Part shown: piece by piece, positions 22,341-35,060 of the stretch
Numbering within the stretch: position 1 is the stretch's first letter
How the letters are laid out: each line of letters begins with the position of its first letter
NCBI GenBank assembly: GCA_001692895.1
Contig: KV748223.1
Location: 496,001 to 560,000, forward strand
From: Cenococcum geophilum 1.58
Taxonomy: Eukaryota; Ascomycota; Dothideomycetes; Gloniales; Gloniaceae
Direction: 5' to 3'
Length of the DNA: 64,000 bases
Program-made: the position numbers and the translations under genes
Notes under the pieces: generated by a model
Told to the model about the DNA's origin: nothing
The model's input: only the letters and a program-made list of their open reading frames with translations
Database searches by the model: none

Positions 22341-25300
22341 ATGGCTAATACCAACCACGAGAGCCTCTCAATGGCTCTTGAGTTGCAAGACGGCTATGTT
22401 TGCCATGGCCAAAGTTTTGGTGCTCACAAGAGCATTGCTGGTGAACTCGTCTTCCAGACAGGCATGGTAGGCTACCCCGAATCTATAACCGACCCTTCAT
22501 ACCGGGGACAGATTCTCGTCATTACATTCCCTTTGGTGGGCAACTATGGCGTTCCATCTAGAGGAGAGAGAGATAAACTCCTCACTGACCTTCCGGCCTA
22601 CTTTGAAGCAGAAGAAATCCATATCGCTGGTCTCGTGGTCGCTTCATATTCTGGAGAAGACTACTCTCACCACTTGGCTGCTTCCTCGCTAGGAAAATGG
22701 CTGAAAGAACAAGGTGTCCCCGCCATTACCGGTGTCGACACCAGGGCCTTGACCAAGCGAATTCGAGAAGAAGGTAGCATGCTTGGGCGATTGTTACTGA
22801 GAAAGTCGCCAGCAACTCGACTTACAAACGGAGAGGTCGACACGAAATCGTTAACGAATGGCACCGTAGCAGAAGACTGGAGGGAGGAATATGAAGAGAC
22901 TCCTTGGGTTGACCCAAATGTGGAAAACCTAGTGGCAGAAGGTCAATTCGTATTGCGAAACTTTTCTTTAACTACTTATTCTAACACCTCAAATAGTGTC
23001 AATCAAAGCTCCCAAAATATACTCCCCCGAAAAGTCTACGGCGCTTCATCATCCCTCAGGGCGTCCTGTCCGAGTAGTCTGTGTTGATGTTGGCTTGAAA
23101 TATAATCAGCTAAGGTGCTTGGTCAGGAGAGGAGTGGAGGTAGAAGTAGTTCCCTGGGACTATGACTTCCGAAAGCTCGCTGGCAAGGAGTATGACGGCC
23201 TCTTTATCTCAAATGGCCCAGGTGACCCTGCGATGATGGGCGCCACAGTGAAGCATATCGCTGCTGCCATGGAAGAAGCGGCTACTCCCATATTCGGCAT
23301 TTGCTTTGGTCATCAGCTACTGGCTCGAGCTGCTGGAGCAGAAACTTTGAAAATGAAGTTCGGTAACCGAGGGCACAACATTCCATGTACCAGTTTACTC
23401 TCCGGGAGATGTCACATAACTTCCCAGAACCATGGGTATGCTGTTGATGCTAAAACCCTGCCCAAGGACTGGGAAGAGCTCTTTGTCAATGCCAATGACG
23501 GGAGCAATGAGGGCATTCGTCACACTAGCAGACCTTACTTCAGTGTTCAGTTCCACCCTGAACACACACCCGGACCAAGGGATACAGAGTATCTTTTTGA
23601 CGTCTTCATTAACACCATCAAGAAGACTATGCAATCTTCTGAGGCTCTTTCACGGCCTGTTTCCTTCCCCGGCGGAGACGTAAATGAGAATAAGAAACTA
23701 CATCCAAAAGTTAAAGTTGAGAAAGTTCTTGTCCTTGGAAGTGGAGGCTTGAGTATTGGACAAGCTGGTGAATTTGATTATTCTGGAAGTCAGGCAATCA
23801 AGGCCTTGAAAGAGGAAGGGATTTACACCATACTAATTAATCCTAATATCGCAACTATCCAAACATCAAAGGGCCTGGCGGACAAGGTTTACTTCCTTCC
23901 GGTAACCGCGGAGTTTGTCCGAAAAGTCATTCAGAAAGAACGACCAGACGGCATCTATGTAACCTTCGGAGGACAAACAGCCCTTCAGGTTGGTATTCAG
24001 CTGAAGGACGAGTTTGATGAACTTGGGGTGAAAGTCCTCGGAACACCAATTGAGACGATCATCACGACTGAAGATCGAGAGCTCTTCGCTCGAAGCATGG
24101 AATCAATTGGCGAAAAGTGTGCAAAGTCCGCCTCCGCTAGCTCTGTCGATGAGGCAATGCGAGTCGTGAAAGACATTGGCTTTCCAGTCATCGTTCGCGC
24201 AGCTTACGCTCTCGGTGGGCTGGGAAGTGGTTTCGCGGAAGACGAATCACAACTCCTTGACCTGTGCAATAAAGCGTTTGCAGCCAGCCCACAAGTGTTG
24301 ATCGAAAGGAGCATGAAAGGCTGGAAAGAGATTGAATATGAGGTCGTTCGCGACGCTCGCGACAACTGCATAACAGTTTGTAATATGGAGAACTTTGATC
24401 CCTTGGGCATTCATACTGGCGACTCCATTGTTGTCGCCCCTTCTCAAACTCTCTCCGATGAGGACTACAACATGCTCCGAACCACAGCTGTCAATGTCAT
24501 ACGACATCTCGGCGTTGTCGGAGAATGCAATATTCAGTATGCTCTAAATCCCTTTTCCAGGGAATATTGTATCATCGAGGTCAACGCCCGTCTATCGCGT
24601 TCTTCAGCCCTCGCTTCGAAAGCTACTGGCTACCCACTAGCTTTTATTGCTGCCAAGTTAGGCTTGGGGATCCCTTTGAACGAGATTTCCAACTCTGTTA
24701 CCAAGGTCACGTGTGCTTGCTTCGAACCATCTCTTGACTATGTCGTTGTCAAAATACCGCGCTGGGATCTTAAAAAGTTTACTCGAGTATCTACCCTTCT
24801 TGGCTCATCAATGAAGAGTGTTGGTGAGGTTATGAGCATTGGTAGAACATTTGAGGAGGCCATACAGAAGGCAATCCGTGCCGTTGACTTGAACAATCTT
24901 GGCTTCAACGACACAAGCGCTCTTATGTCAATTGATCAAGAGCTACAAACTCCTTCAGATCAGAGGCTGTTTGCCATTGCAAATGCTATGCACGCTGGGT
25001 ACACTGTCGATAAGATCTGGGAAATGACCAAAATCGACAAGTGGTTCCTTAACAGACTGAAAGGTCTAAGTGACTTTGCAAAGCTTATGAGCACGTACAA
25101 TACGATTACGATCACGAAGCCGCTTATGAGGCAAGCGAAACAATTAGGCTTTTCTGACCGCCAGTTAGCTAGATTCTGGAGCTCTAATGAGCTTGCTGTA
25201 CGACGAGCCAGAGTTGATGCTGGTATTGTCCCAGTGGTTAGGCAGATTGACACTGTTGCAGCCGAATTCCCAGCTTTTACGAACTACCTATACTTGACCT

Positions 25301-27979
25301 ACAACGGTACCGAACATGACATCGCTTTTACTGACAAAGGTGTTATGGTTCTCGGGTCTGGCGTGTATCGTATTGGTTCTTCGGTCGAGTTCGACTGGTG
25401 TTCCGTCAGAGCTATCAGAACCCTCCGTGAACAGGGTTTCAAGACTGTGATGGTCAACTACAATCCGGAGACGGTCAGTACGGATTACGATGAAGCAGAC
25501 AGGCTCTACTTCGAGAACATCACCCTGGAAACAGTACTTGACATTTACACAATGGAAAATGCGAGTGGCGTTATTCTTTCCATGGGTGGACAAACTCCGA
25601 ATAACATTGCCCTTCCTTTACATCGTCTCAATGTTAAAATCCTTGGAACTTCTCCGGAGATGATCGATACTGCCGAAAATCGATACAAGTTCTCTCGAAT
25701 GTTGGATCGAATCTCCGTCGATCAGCCTGCTTGGAAGGAGCTTACGAGCATCGAAGAAGCCACCGAATTTTGCGAGAAGGTATCCTATCCAGTGCTTGTC
25801 CGACCATCGTATGTCCTCTCGGGTGCGGCTATGAACACGGTATACTCGAGGGATGACCTGGCCAATTACCTTGCACAAGCTGTCGATGTGTCTCGCGAAC
25901 ACCCAGTTGTCATCACGAAGTACATTGAAAACGCCAAGGAAATTGAAATGGATGCGGTTGCACGAAATGGTACCATGATTGGTCATTTCATCTCAGAGCA
26001 TGTTGAAAATGCTGGTGTTCATTCTGGAGATGCCACTTTGATTCTACCACCCCAAGATTTGGATCCTGAAACTGTCCGAAGAATCGAAGATGCCACACGT
26101 AAAATTGGCAATGCTTTGAACATCACAGGCCCGTTCAACATCCAGTTTATTGCCAAGGATAACGAAATCAAAGTCATCGAATGCAACGTTCGGGCCTCTC
26201 GATCTTTCCCTTTCGTCTCAAAAGTCATGGGCGTGGACTTGATTGAGATGGCTACTAAAGCTATGGCTGGCTTAACCCTGGTTGAGTATCCCCCCGTCAA
26301 CATTCCGGCAGACTATGTCGGAGTCAAGGTACCGCAATTCTCGTTCTCCAGACTTTCGGGTGCCGATCCTGTCCTTGGTGTCGAGATGGCTTCTACCGGC
26401 GAGGTTGCTTGCTTTGGTCGTACGAAGTATGAAGCATACATCAAAGCTCTTATATCCACGGGATTCAAACTTCCAAGAAAGAACATACTTCTATCCATTG
26501 GATCTTTCAAAGACAAATTGGAAATGCTTCCTTCCATCGAGCGCCTCCACAAAATGGGTTATAACCTGTTCGCGACTGCTGGTACTGCCGATTACGTCCG
26601 AGAACATGGCATCCCAGTTAAGTTCTTAGAAATTCTTGGTAGCCATTACCAAGATGACGATCAGAAGTCAAAGTACTCATTGACGCAGCATCTATCAAAC
26701 AATCTCATTGACCTGTACATCAATCTGCCTTCTAACAACCGATACCGGAGGCCTGCGAACTACATGAGCAGAGGCTACCAGACAAGGCGAATGGCGGTAG
26801 ATTACCAGACACCGCTTGTCACTAACGTTAAAAATGCAAAGATGCTAATTGAGGCGCTTGCTCGACATTACGACTTAGAGATCAGCAAAGTAGATTACCA
26901 GACCTTTGTTAGAGCCCCTGGAGCGCACGAGGATGAGAATGTGATGCGGTTGCTCCCAGGGCTCAGCACGTCACCTTCTCTAGCACAACTTCTAGCGAAG
27001 TCCCCGTTCAAGCGCAAAGATATCATCTCTGTGAAGCAGTTCAACCGTACCGATCTCCATCTTTTATTCACGGTTGCCCAAGAAATGCGGGTCGGTGCCC
27101 AACGCGATGGCTGCTTGGACGTCCTCAAGGGCCAGGTTCTCTGCACGATTTTCTTTGAGTCCTCAACCCGGACCTCCGCCTCCTTCGATGCGGCTATGAA
27201 GCGTCTCGGTGGTCAAACTGTCGTCGTCAATGAAGTTGCCTCCAGCACCAACAAAGGCGAGTCTCTTGCTGACACTATCCGCACGCTTGGCTGCTATGGA
27301 GATGCCATCGTGCTGCGCCATCCATCCGAGGATTCGGCGGACATAGCTGCCAAATTCTCCAATGTGCCCATCATCAACGCGGGCAACGGGAGTCGCGAGC
27401 ATCCTACACAGGCTTTCTTAGATCTCTTTACCATCCGTGAGGAACTCGGTACCGTCAACGGCCTCGCAATCACGTTCGTCGGCGATCTCAAGTACGGCCG
27501 CACCGTGCACTCTCTCTGTGAGTTGCTGAAGCACTACCACGTCAGCATTCAGCTCGTCTCTCCTTCTACGCTTGCGCTTCCCGAAAGCGTACGCGAGGGC
27601 CTCAAAAAGCGCGGCCAGCTGCTCCTCGAAAGTACTGAGCTCACCCCTGAGATCGTCGGCCGCAGTGATGTGCTGTACTGCACCCGCGTGCAGAAAGAGC
27701 GCTTCCCAGACCTCGCGCACTACGAGGCTGTTAAAGACGCTTTCATCATCGACAACAGTGTCATGAAGCATGCCAAGACAAATATGGTCGTTATGCATCC
27801 ACTACCGCGGAACAGTGAGATCCACGAGGAGGTCGATTTTGACCCGCGGGCGGCGTATTTCAGACAGGTGAGTCTACCCATTTCTCCAGCAATTGCGCCA
27901 TATCGCTAATCGTGAAGTATAGATGCGATATGGACTTTACTGCCGGATGGCCTTGTTAGCACTTGTTATGGCACCTTGA
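22341..27979 (+). CDS. ura2: URA2/pyrABCN: glutaminase, carbamoyl-phosphate synthetase and aspartate transcarbamylase, DHOase-like domain absent
   Basis: Catalyses the first two steps of pyrimidine synthesis in the cytoplasm. Exons are 22,341-22,941, 22,997-27,867 and 27,923-27,979; the last exon is 57 nt and encodes [18 protein letters not shown]. Introns are 55 nt each (donors GTCAAT and GTGAGT). The product is 1,842 aa. Domains: CPSase small subunit 1 to about 400 with GICFGHQ (Cys303) and [11 protein letters not shown]; two CPSase ATP-grasp halves, starting near 442 ([19 protein letters not shown]) and 984 ([15 protein letters not shown]); MGS-like regulatory domain from about 1,363; ATCase from about 1,546 with [21 protein letters not shown] and [12 protein letters not shown]. 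Fungal relatives are about 2,200-2,275 aa because an inactive DHOase-like domain lies between CPSase and ATCase. Here the two are joined by about 46 residues in an uninterrupted frame. Confidence 0.96.
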
Positions 27980-28477
27980 TTCTCTCTTGCGAAAAAGTTT
28001 TCCTTGGTTACTTGCGTTTTCCGGGCTTTAAGTTAGTCTTTTCCACCAAATTGAATCCGACCGAGTACCGGCGTATAAGGGCACTCAATTTCGGTTTATA
28101 TCAGATTGAAACATGGCATCCCCTCACTAGGACGTAGGCATCTTAGACTAGAACTTAAAATCACTTGGGAGCATCTGCATCGGAGTTCAGGGTGGGCATT
28201 AGCATTATTTCTTGGCATAAATGTACCGCATTTTCAGGCGTGGGGGGAGGTTCTTTCAGTTTGACTTTTTGCATAATATTGGGGGAAAGGCCGGCGAATT
28301 TCTTGGTTTGCTTTTTTTTGCATTCTAGCGATTTGATTGGCTGTTGGACTATATTGGTAGATGTACACATAAAGGCTATTTTGTTTCTTGAATGGAATGG
28401 ACCCGGGATGCCCCTTGCAGTTAACGCCGCGGGGGAAAAAGTGACGTTCTCCTTTGACCCAAAAACAGATGTCCGGC
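27980..28477. other. Intergenic, convergent 3' ends of URA2 and the R-SNARE gene
   Basis: AT-richer than the genes; small overlapping frames without protein-like character. No gene seen. Confidence 0.5.
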
Positions 28478-29338
28478 TTAATTATGAATACACCTCGACC
28501 AGCCTGTAGGACAGTTAGCAGCATGCCCCCGCTACCCCTGCACCTAGATACCTGAGAAGCACTCACCCGGAAGCCCACATCCAGATCCAATAAGCAAATA
28601 CATCAAAAACAGCACCACAACCACCAACAGGGCCATTAGCCTAACATTCTTCCACCACATCTGCCTCCTCAGCCCCCGACTCCTCACCCTAAAGTCGCCC
28701 GCCGAGCCGCCGAGCCGATCCGTCTTATCAACCAGCAAATCGATGCGCTCCCCACGCTCGAGCACCCTCTCGATATTCTCCGTCATGATCTCGCGCACGC
28801 CCGCAATCTCGCTCTGCACATTCCGCAGGGCATCCTGCTTGCCGGCCTCCGTCGTCCCCTGCGCCACCATCAGCTGCTTCAGCCGCGCATTGAACGCCGC
28901 GCAGCCGTACCCCGGCAGCGCCGCGAAGTCCGTCTCGGACGGGGGGAACTGCGCCAGGAAGGCGTTCTTGATCGTCACCAGGAACCCGAACGGGATCCGT
29001 CGTCCCAGATCCGATTGCGCGATCACGAGGTAGGTCAGCCCGCCGGCGGAGGGCGTCGAGGGGTGCTCGGAGGGGGCGGAGGCGATGTAGTGGATGAAGT
29101 GGGCGCCGTGGGTGTAGGTGAGCTTTTGGGGCTCGGCGTGCGAGATTTTGGGCAGGATGAGGGAGGCGAGGGAGGAGGTTTGCGAGGAGGCGGAGGCGGT
29201 GTGCTCGGTTAGGATTGTGCTGTTGTATGCGATGCAGGAGCTGTTTGCGGGATGTTAGGTGTGGAGTCGGGGGAGAGGGTTGGAGGGCAGGCGGGCTTAC
29301 TAGAGCAGTGGAGTTTGGGGGGTTGACGAGGAGGCCAT
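28478..29338 (-). CDS. nyv1: Longin R-SNARE, NYV1/VAMP7 type
   Basis: Vacuolar or endosomal fusion v-SNARE. Exons on the minus strand are 29,338-29,301 (38 nt), 29,240-28,567 and 28,503-28,478 (26 nt), giving 245 aa. Introns have GTAAGC and GTGAGT donors; the second has a GCTAAC branch and CTACAG acceptor and restores the family-typical end GLPGWSRC. Residues 1 to about 135 form the longin domain (SCIAYNSTIL, QKLTYTHGAHFIHYIA, TDFAALPGYGCAAFNARL). The SNARE motif contains MTENIERVLERGERIDLLV with the zero-layer Arg, then RRQMWWKNVRLM and one C-terminal transmembrane helix (about 215-235). Without the last splice the protein would end in ECFSGI. Confidence 0.92.
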
Positions 29339-30043
29339 GTTGGCGGTTGGCTGTGGAGAGCGTTTCTGGCGTGCGGATCTGGATTGTGGATGGATTGCTG
29401 CTGGGTAGGCTGCGGGGTTGTTCATTTGAGGGAGTGGTTGGTGATGGTTCTGTGGTTTGTGAGCTGTTTGGCTTCGGGAAGGCAATCTTGCGACGTCACT
29501 TTCGTTTAGGGTTTAACGTCAGAGGTGGCGTAGTTCTCCATATTGAGGGACCATCCACGTTAAGAAATTAGTATATGACTGCGCAAACCACCCGAAACCT
29601 CGTCAAGTGTCAATTCTTGCTATTTCTAGACATTTCTTGCGTTGTGCCTAACTTCCTGCATCGCCTCTCGAGCGAGCTTTGTTCACACCACACCCCCCAG
29701 CGCTTTGTAGAAGGAAGGACCTCTCCAGGCAATGCATCATCACGCCATGGTATAACTTTTGGTTTTATGGATTAGAGTTTTGCTATCAATAAAAAGAGAA
29801 GCCCTATACAATCGTAGCTATGCTCTGGTTTTGTGCCTCGTGGACTTTAATATACTTTTACACCTGTAGGGGCACAAACAAAAGATAATGTGTCGATGTA
29901 AATAAAATTGAATCAATTGCCCTTTACATGAGAGCAGCAATCTATGTAAGCCAAACCTGATGAAAGCGCCCGGAACCAACAATAGATGCTAATATGTCCT
30001 CCCCTAACACCGGTCGCCCAACTTCTATATTTGAGAAATCTCG
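29339..30043. other. Intergenic, promoter of the R-SNARE gene and 3' end of the ESCRT-III gene
   Basis: About 700 bp with no protein-like frame. The part next to 29,339 should hold the promoter of the R-SNARE gene. No specific site was recognised. Confidence 0.45.
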
Positions 30044-31739
30044 TTAGTAGAGCGCTACCGGGAGAAGCTCGGGAGACTTTTCCACCTTTTCTTGCTGTTG
30101 CTCCGAATTTGTAGACACAAAGTTCTCAGAGTTCTTGAAAGACATGCCCGAAAGCGATTGAGAAGTCTCTTCCACTGCAGGCTCTTCTCCGGCTTGCTTC
30201 TCCAACTTCTCCAACTCTCTCTGTTCCTCTCGTTCGCGCTGTTCTCGTTGTTCTTTTTCTTGTTTTTCGAACTTCTCCAATTCCGCAAGTCGTATACTCG
30301 TTTTCTCCGCCTCCTCCTTTGCCCTCTTTACTCTCTCTTCTTTCTCTATCTTCTCTGCCTTATCCCTCTCTACCCGCTCTAGCGCTTCGAATTCCTCGTC
30401 GACCTCGGCCTCATCAATAACCGCGCCTTCTTGTCCGACTTCGTTGATGATGCCCGAAACCTCATCCACCCGGCCCATTTCCTCTTTCAGAGCATCGACA
30501 ACCCCCTCGACACCTTCTACGCCTCCCACCTCTTTATGTAGACCTCGCAAGACGACTGCACTCGCTTCCATTATTCTTACAATCTCGACCTGGTCTGCCG
30601 CCGCCTCGATCTTAGAGAACACCTCTTCAAGCTGTGTAAGGGTATCCGTGCGACGTGCAAGCGTTGCTTCGGCAAGCTTTTTAGAACGCAATGCGCTCCG
30701 GGCTGCGGTTGCCGATTTCGACGCTACCGCCGCACGGGCGCTTGCATCTAGGGTTGCAATGCGGACTGTCAATGGGGGTAGCTGAGTGTTAAGTGACGAG
30801 ATGAGATCACGGAGATTTGCGATTGTTGCATCCTGTTGGGTTATTGGAGATGGGATGGTCTCGTTCGTAGATTTGAACTTTATTGTCTTGGAATCAAAAG
30901 ATATTTCTTGTTTGTCCCGGGCAAGGTAGGCTAGGAGGATGTTGAGATCAACAGGGGTCAACGAATGCGTAGGGTTCAAGGCGTGGGCGAATTCGTGAGC
31001 AAAGGTCGCTCGCGAGTATACGAGATCTGCTTTTGAGGTACGAGAACTCATATATTTGAGAATGTAATTAGCCGCGGCCTGTATCTGTTAGTATTTATGC
31101 TTCTAAGTACAACTAGCAGAGGAGTGGATCCTGAATTACCTCTACGTTTGCTACGACTACGAAGTTTCCCACAGCTAGTCTGTCCTGACTTCCTGGCTCT
31201 CCAAGCACTCCTATTTGTCGCAGTCCCCAAGATATGACTTGCCACGGCGATATGTTCCAGCTTCTGTTGTAAATACTAGTTTTGGAGGTCAGGAAGTCTT
31301 TCAGAGGAACCATCTCTCTCTTTGCTACAGCATCTTGCTGTCCAAAAAGTTAGTAAATCGAATGGTGTTCTCATAGAATCCGCTCTACTCACTATAACAG
31401 CCCCTAGAGCCATAGGTCGTCCCCATTCTTTGCTCGCAAGAGCTCGCGATAGCTCCTCCCCAGTCCTAACCGTCAACAGATTGTTCACCGCTCCCTGAGC
31501 AGGAATAACCCCAGCACGAGCTGCATCTGTAAGAGCTTTCTTCCAAGCTGAGATATTTGCATAGTAGCCATCCGGGTTTGTGTTGAGCTGTAGGCGGAAG
31601 TCGGAATAGAGCGACGACAGGCGACCTCGACTAGAGCGGGGGTTAGTTTGATAGGCAATTTGACTGGGTGAATGCCAGAGAAATGATACCTTCGAAAAGC
31701 TTCCTCATGGCTGAGGATGAATGCAAGAAGCTCGCTCAT
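30044..31739 (-). CDS. chm7: CHMP7/Chm7-type ESCRT-III protein (Snf7 family)
   Basis: Likely acts in ESCRT-III membrane remodelling, in yeast linked to nuclear-envelope surveillance. Exons on the minus strand are 31,739-31,690, 31,630-31,393, 31,337-31,140 and 31,078-30,044, in frame for 506 aa. Introns are 55-61 nt (donors GTATCA, GTGAGT, GTAATT). The N-terminal part holds MSELLAFILSHEEAF, YSDFRLQLNTNPDGYYANIS and WQVISWGLRQIGVLG, the winged-helix region typical of fungal CHMP7. The Snf7 core follows: PSPITQQDATIANL, ARSALRSKKLAEATLARR, QVEIVRIMEASAVVLRGL and EVSGIINEVG. The last 120 residues are a Glu/Lys/Arg-rich coiled coil and a Ser-rich tail. Confidence 0.9.
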
Positions 31740-32183
31740 CGCGGTGGAGCAAGGTTGGTGGATTCGCGGTGGTCTATGAACCGAGCTACGGGCTTTGGAG
31801 TTTCGTCATGGTCGGAGTCGCCAAGACATAAACACTGGCTTTAAGGCACTTCTTTCAGACTGTTTCAAAAAGGCCAATTTTCTCTCGTTCCAAACAGGTC
31901 ACCACAAACAATATTGGACGTTGTATTCACAGCAGTGTTCGGAAGTATCTACAGAGTGTGAGAATGTCCCGTGACAGGGGAATGCTTCAGCCCTACGAGC
32001 ATTTTTTCGGCTTACCCTTTATGGACATGCACGGTAGATATTTAAGATGTATTAAGGCAGGATTATTTGTATGTTACAATACCACTTCAAGGCCCCTTCT
32101 GATATTAGTTCTATGTTTTCTAAATTCCGTAAAATCGAATCCTGAGCATTACGAGAGCTCGTCTTCCTGACTTCTGTTAATCT
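31740..32183. promoter_or_regulatory. Promoter of the ESCRT-III gene and 3' region of GPN2
   Basis: About 440 bp between the tandem minus-strand genes. A short plus-strand frame at 31,958-32,170 does not look protein-like. No specific site was recognised. Confidence 0.4.
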
Positions 32184-33495
32184 TCACCCTTTCCGAATGA
32201 TTTTAATCCCGCTATCCTTCATCGCAGCCTTCATCTTCTCCATTTCTTCTAAATCTTCCTCACCGTCATCGCTTCCTCCGCCTCCGTTCTTCTTTCCACT
32301 TCCTCCCGCCTTCTCCGCTACGGAGCCCTCATCCTCAGGCACCTCCTTCAGAGCTTTCACTTCCTCCTCCCATTCCCTCCGCTCTTCCTCATCCATCTCC
32401 TCTCGTCTGTCAAGCCACCGTTCCTGCACATCTCTGGCATCCATAGTCACAGCGTCTTGGCGCATAGCAATTTGCCACACAGTATCATTCGCGCCTTCGG
32501 CGCTTCCGAACGCGTAACCGCCCGCTCGATCAATAGCCCGTAGAAGTATCATCATACTCTTCTTATCTTCTACGGCAAGGGTTTCAAATCCCACGAGAGA
32601 GTAGTCTTCTACAAGGTCAATTATGGCTTGGTTGAGAGCTGCGAATTTGGCTGTGGGGACATCGTCAGCTACGTCGCCACCGACGTTACCGTTTGCCTCT
32701 TTCGATGTTGATTTGGCGCGAGTAGAGATTGATCTTGAGGTCTGCTCGGCAGCGAGATGGGGGAGGAGGTAGGAGAGTGAGTGCACCTCGGTATAGAAGT
32801 CTAAGTCGAAAGGGAGGTTAGGGTAGTTTGCAAGGTTGTCAATCTTGGTTAACACATTTAGGTGAGGGAGGTCCATTTGCAGCATACTGCGTAGCGCGAG
32901 CAGCAGCGCGGATATGTATATTGAGGGTTGAGTGAGAACATAAGAATCTGTAAGGTGTAACGCTACTAGCTAGAAAGGAAGTAAGTCTGACGATTCATGA
33001 GATTGCAGGAAGTGGAAGTTTCATATGGATGGATCATGGGAGGGCGGACTCTATACCCGAGCTTTTGAAGGCGGAAGAATATGTTGCGGAGAGAAGAGTG
33101 ATGCGTAAAGATTTCGACTTGGCCAGGACAATCAAATAGGATATAGTCCTCTATATGGACAGTGGTTAGCAGCTATCAAGGAACAAGGTTGGCCCTGATT
33201 GCGGACCTCCGAGTTGCTTCAGCCCCTCTTCTAGCCACTCAAAATTGTGTTCTAGCTCCTCCAGCGCATAGAGAACACTTCCGTTCGGCCCCAGCTCTTC
33301 TGTTTCCATAATTTCGTCTAGGGTTACGAGATCCCGCACATCGAGGGCGACGGGGTAGGAGGTATGATCGTTGGCGGGGTCGAGGTTAACGACAGAACAT
33401 TTCCGGCCGATAGCAGACATAAATTGGTGCATTCCATCGCAATAGGTAGATTTACCAGAGCCCGGAGGCCCTATTACTAGTTGTGCGAAAGGCAT
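32184..33495 (-). CDS. gpn2: GPN-loop GTPase 2
   Basis: Cytoplasmic GTPase needed for RNA polymerase II and III assembly and nuclear import (known for the family). Exons on the minus strand are 33,495-33,207, 33,150-33,050 and 32,969-32,184, in frame for 391 aa. The start MPFAQLVIGPPGSGKST is the family start; an upstream Met would add an unrelated leader. Walker A is at residues 9-17, the GPN loop at 69-71 (ELGPNG), DCPGQVEIFTHHSSL in exon 2 and TKID near the start of exon 3. The C-terminal 90 residues are acidic and Lys/Gly-rich. Both introns appear to use the donor GTCCGC, an unusual hexamer; they are supported by the joined family sequences LGEDYILFDCPGQ and KLGYRLVALHL. The second intron border is the less certain one. 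Confidence 0.9.
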
Positions 33496-33636
33496 ATCTC
33501 GAAGAAGTGCAAGGTCTAGCAAGAGAGCAAAGACAAAGTGGCGGACTTCTGAATTAGAGGGGCAGAAATCCACACCGCCTTTCACTTCTTAAACCTTCTG
33601 GCAAGCTTTACCTTTCTTCTATAAACAAGTCTCACA
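33496..33636. promoter_or_regulatory. 141-bp bidirectional promoter of GPN2 and BUB3
   Basis: The two start codons face away from each other with 141 bp between them, so both transcripts must start in or near this interval. No TATA box or known operator is evident. Confidence 0.65.
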
Positions 33637-34812
33637 ATGAGTTCCAGTACGTTTTTTAAATGGCCCCAGTCATAGTCGTAGAGACCGAGCTAACTTTCTA
33701 AACTAATACAGACCAATTCGAGTTATCACAGCCACCGAGCGACGCCATCTCCGCGGTCAAGTTCTCTCCAAACACTTCAACGCGCCTGCTCGTCTCTTCA
33801 TGGGATAAGAATGTTTACCTCTACGACACACATGCAGAGCCTGGAGGAAAGCTAATCCAGAAGTTTGAGCACCGGGCGCCAGTTTTAGATGTTACCTTTG
33901 GGAAAGATGACAACGAGGCTTTCAGTTGTGGTTTGGACTGGGATGTGCGGAGGTACGTTATCACATAACTTTAGCATAATTGGGTGTATTTGCTAAGAGA
34001 GCTTTGATAGGATCGATCTTACTACAGGCGAACAAACTGTCCTCAGCTCTCACAAAGGCGGCGTCAAGTCTGTGGTGTACAACCCTGAAACCTCATTGTT
34101 GATCTCTGGCTCCTGGGACTCGACCCTCCACGTTCATATTCCTTCAAACCCGACTAACATGCCTGCCACAATTCGTCTACCAGGCAAACCCTTCTCGCTC
34201 TCCCTCACGGCGACTAAACTCGTTGTTGCGATGGCTTCGCGAGCAGTGCATATCTACGACCTCAAGGCACTACAAATGCTCACCTCGCAGTCCGAGGCTG
34301 CACAACCTCCGAATCTTGTCGAGGTTGAGCCGTGGCAGCGTCGCGAAAGCTCGATGAAGTTCATGACACGCGCGGTTGCCTGCATGCCAAACGATGCGGG
34401 TTACGCGAGCAGTAGTATTGAGGGCCGCGTAGCGGTAGAGTGGTTTGATCCGTCACAGACATCTCAGGCCAGGAAGTATGCATTCAAGTGCCACCGCCAA
34501 GCTGTGGATGGCGTCGACGTCATATATCCGGTTAACGCGCTCGCATTCCATCCTGTTCATGGTACATTCGCCTCAGGTGGCGGTGATGGAGTTGTTGCGT
34601 TGTGGGATGGTATTGCAAAGAGAAGAATTAGGCAATACCAGCGGTTCCCGGCAAGTGTGGCATCCTTATCATTTTCATGCGACGGGAAACACCTCGCTAT
34701 TGGTGTGAGCCCAGGATTTGAAGATGGCAAAGAGGATATCGAGGGCGTGATGAAAGTGTTTGTCCGTGAATTGTCCGATTCAGAGGCGAAGGGCAAGGCT
34801 GCAAAAGGATAG
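33637..34812 (+). CDS. bub3: BUB3, WD40 spindle checkpoint protein
   Basis: WD40 propeller that binds GLEBS motifs of BUB1/BUBR1 and phosphorylated KNL1 at kinetochores. Exons are 33,637-33,646 (10 nt: three codons and one base), 33,712-33,952 and 34,011-34,812, giving 350 aa. Both introns have GTACGT donors. Recognisable blocks: QPPSDAISAVKFSP, LLVSSWDKNVYLYD, FEHRAPVLDVTF, CGLDWDVRRIDL, SHKGGVKSVVY, SGSWDSTLHVH, a long EGRVAVEWFD repeat, YPVNALAFHPVHGTFASGG and DGVVALWD. These follow the order of fungal BUB3. It is head-to-head with GPN2. Confidence 0.95.
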
Positions 34813-35060
34813 CGTTCTCCTGGCAAGGCGTATGGCGTTCTGATGGCTCACTGGTGGCTTGGTCAGGACTTTAGGTCTCATGGTAGGTGGGAGGGCATGA
34901 AAATAGTACAATGAAACAAGGACATACATTCACAGCTGAAAAGGCATCGAAGTGCGCTAGGTCGCTTTGGAATATCTGCACGCTTCTTGAAGAATCGAAC
35001 GAAAGTTTGATGCATATTCTAGAGGTTGAAGACTGCCAGTTCATACAGTAGATCTTACAA
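34813..35060. other. Intergenic 3' region of BUB3
   Basis: About 250 bp between convergent BUB3 and the broken gene; nothing specific seen. Confidence 0.4.
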
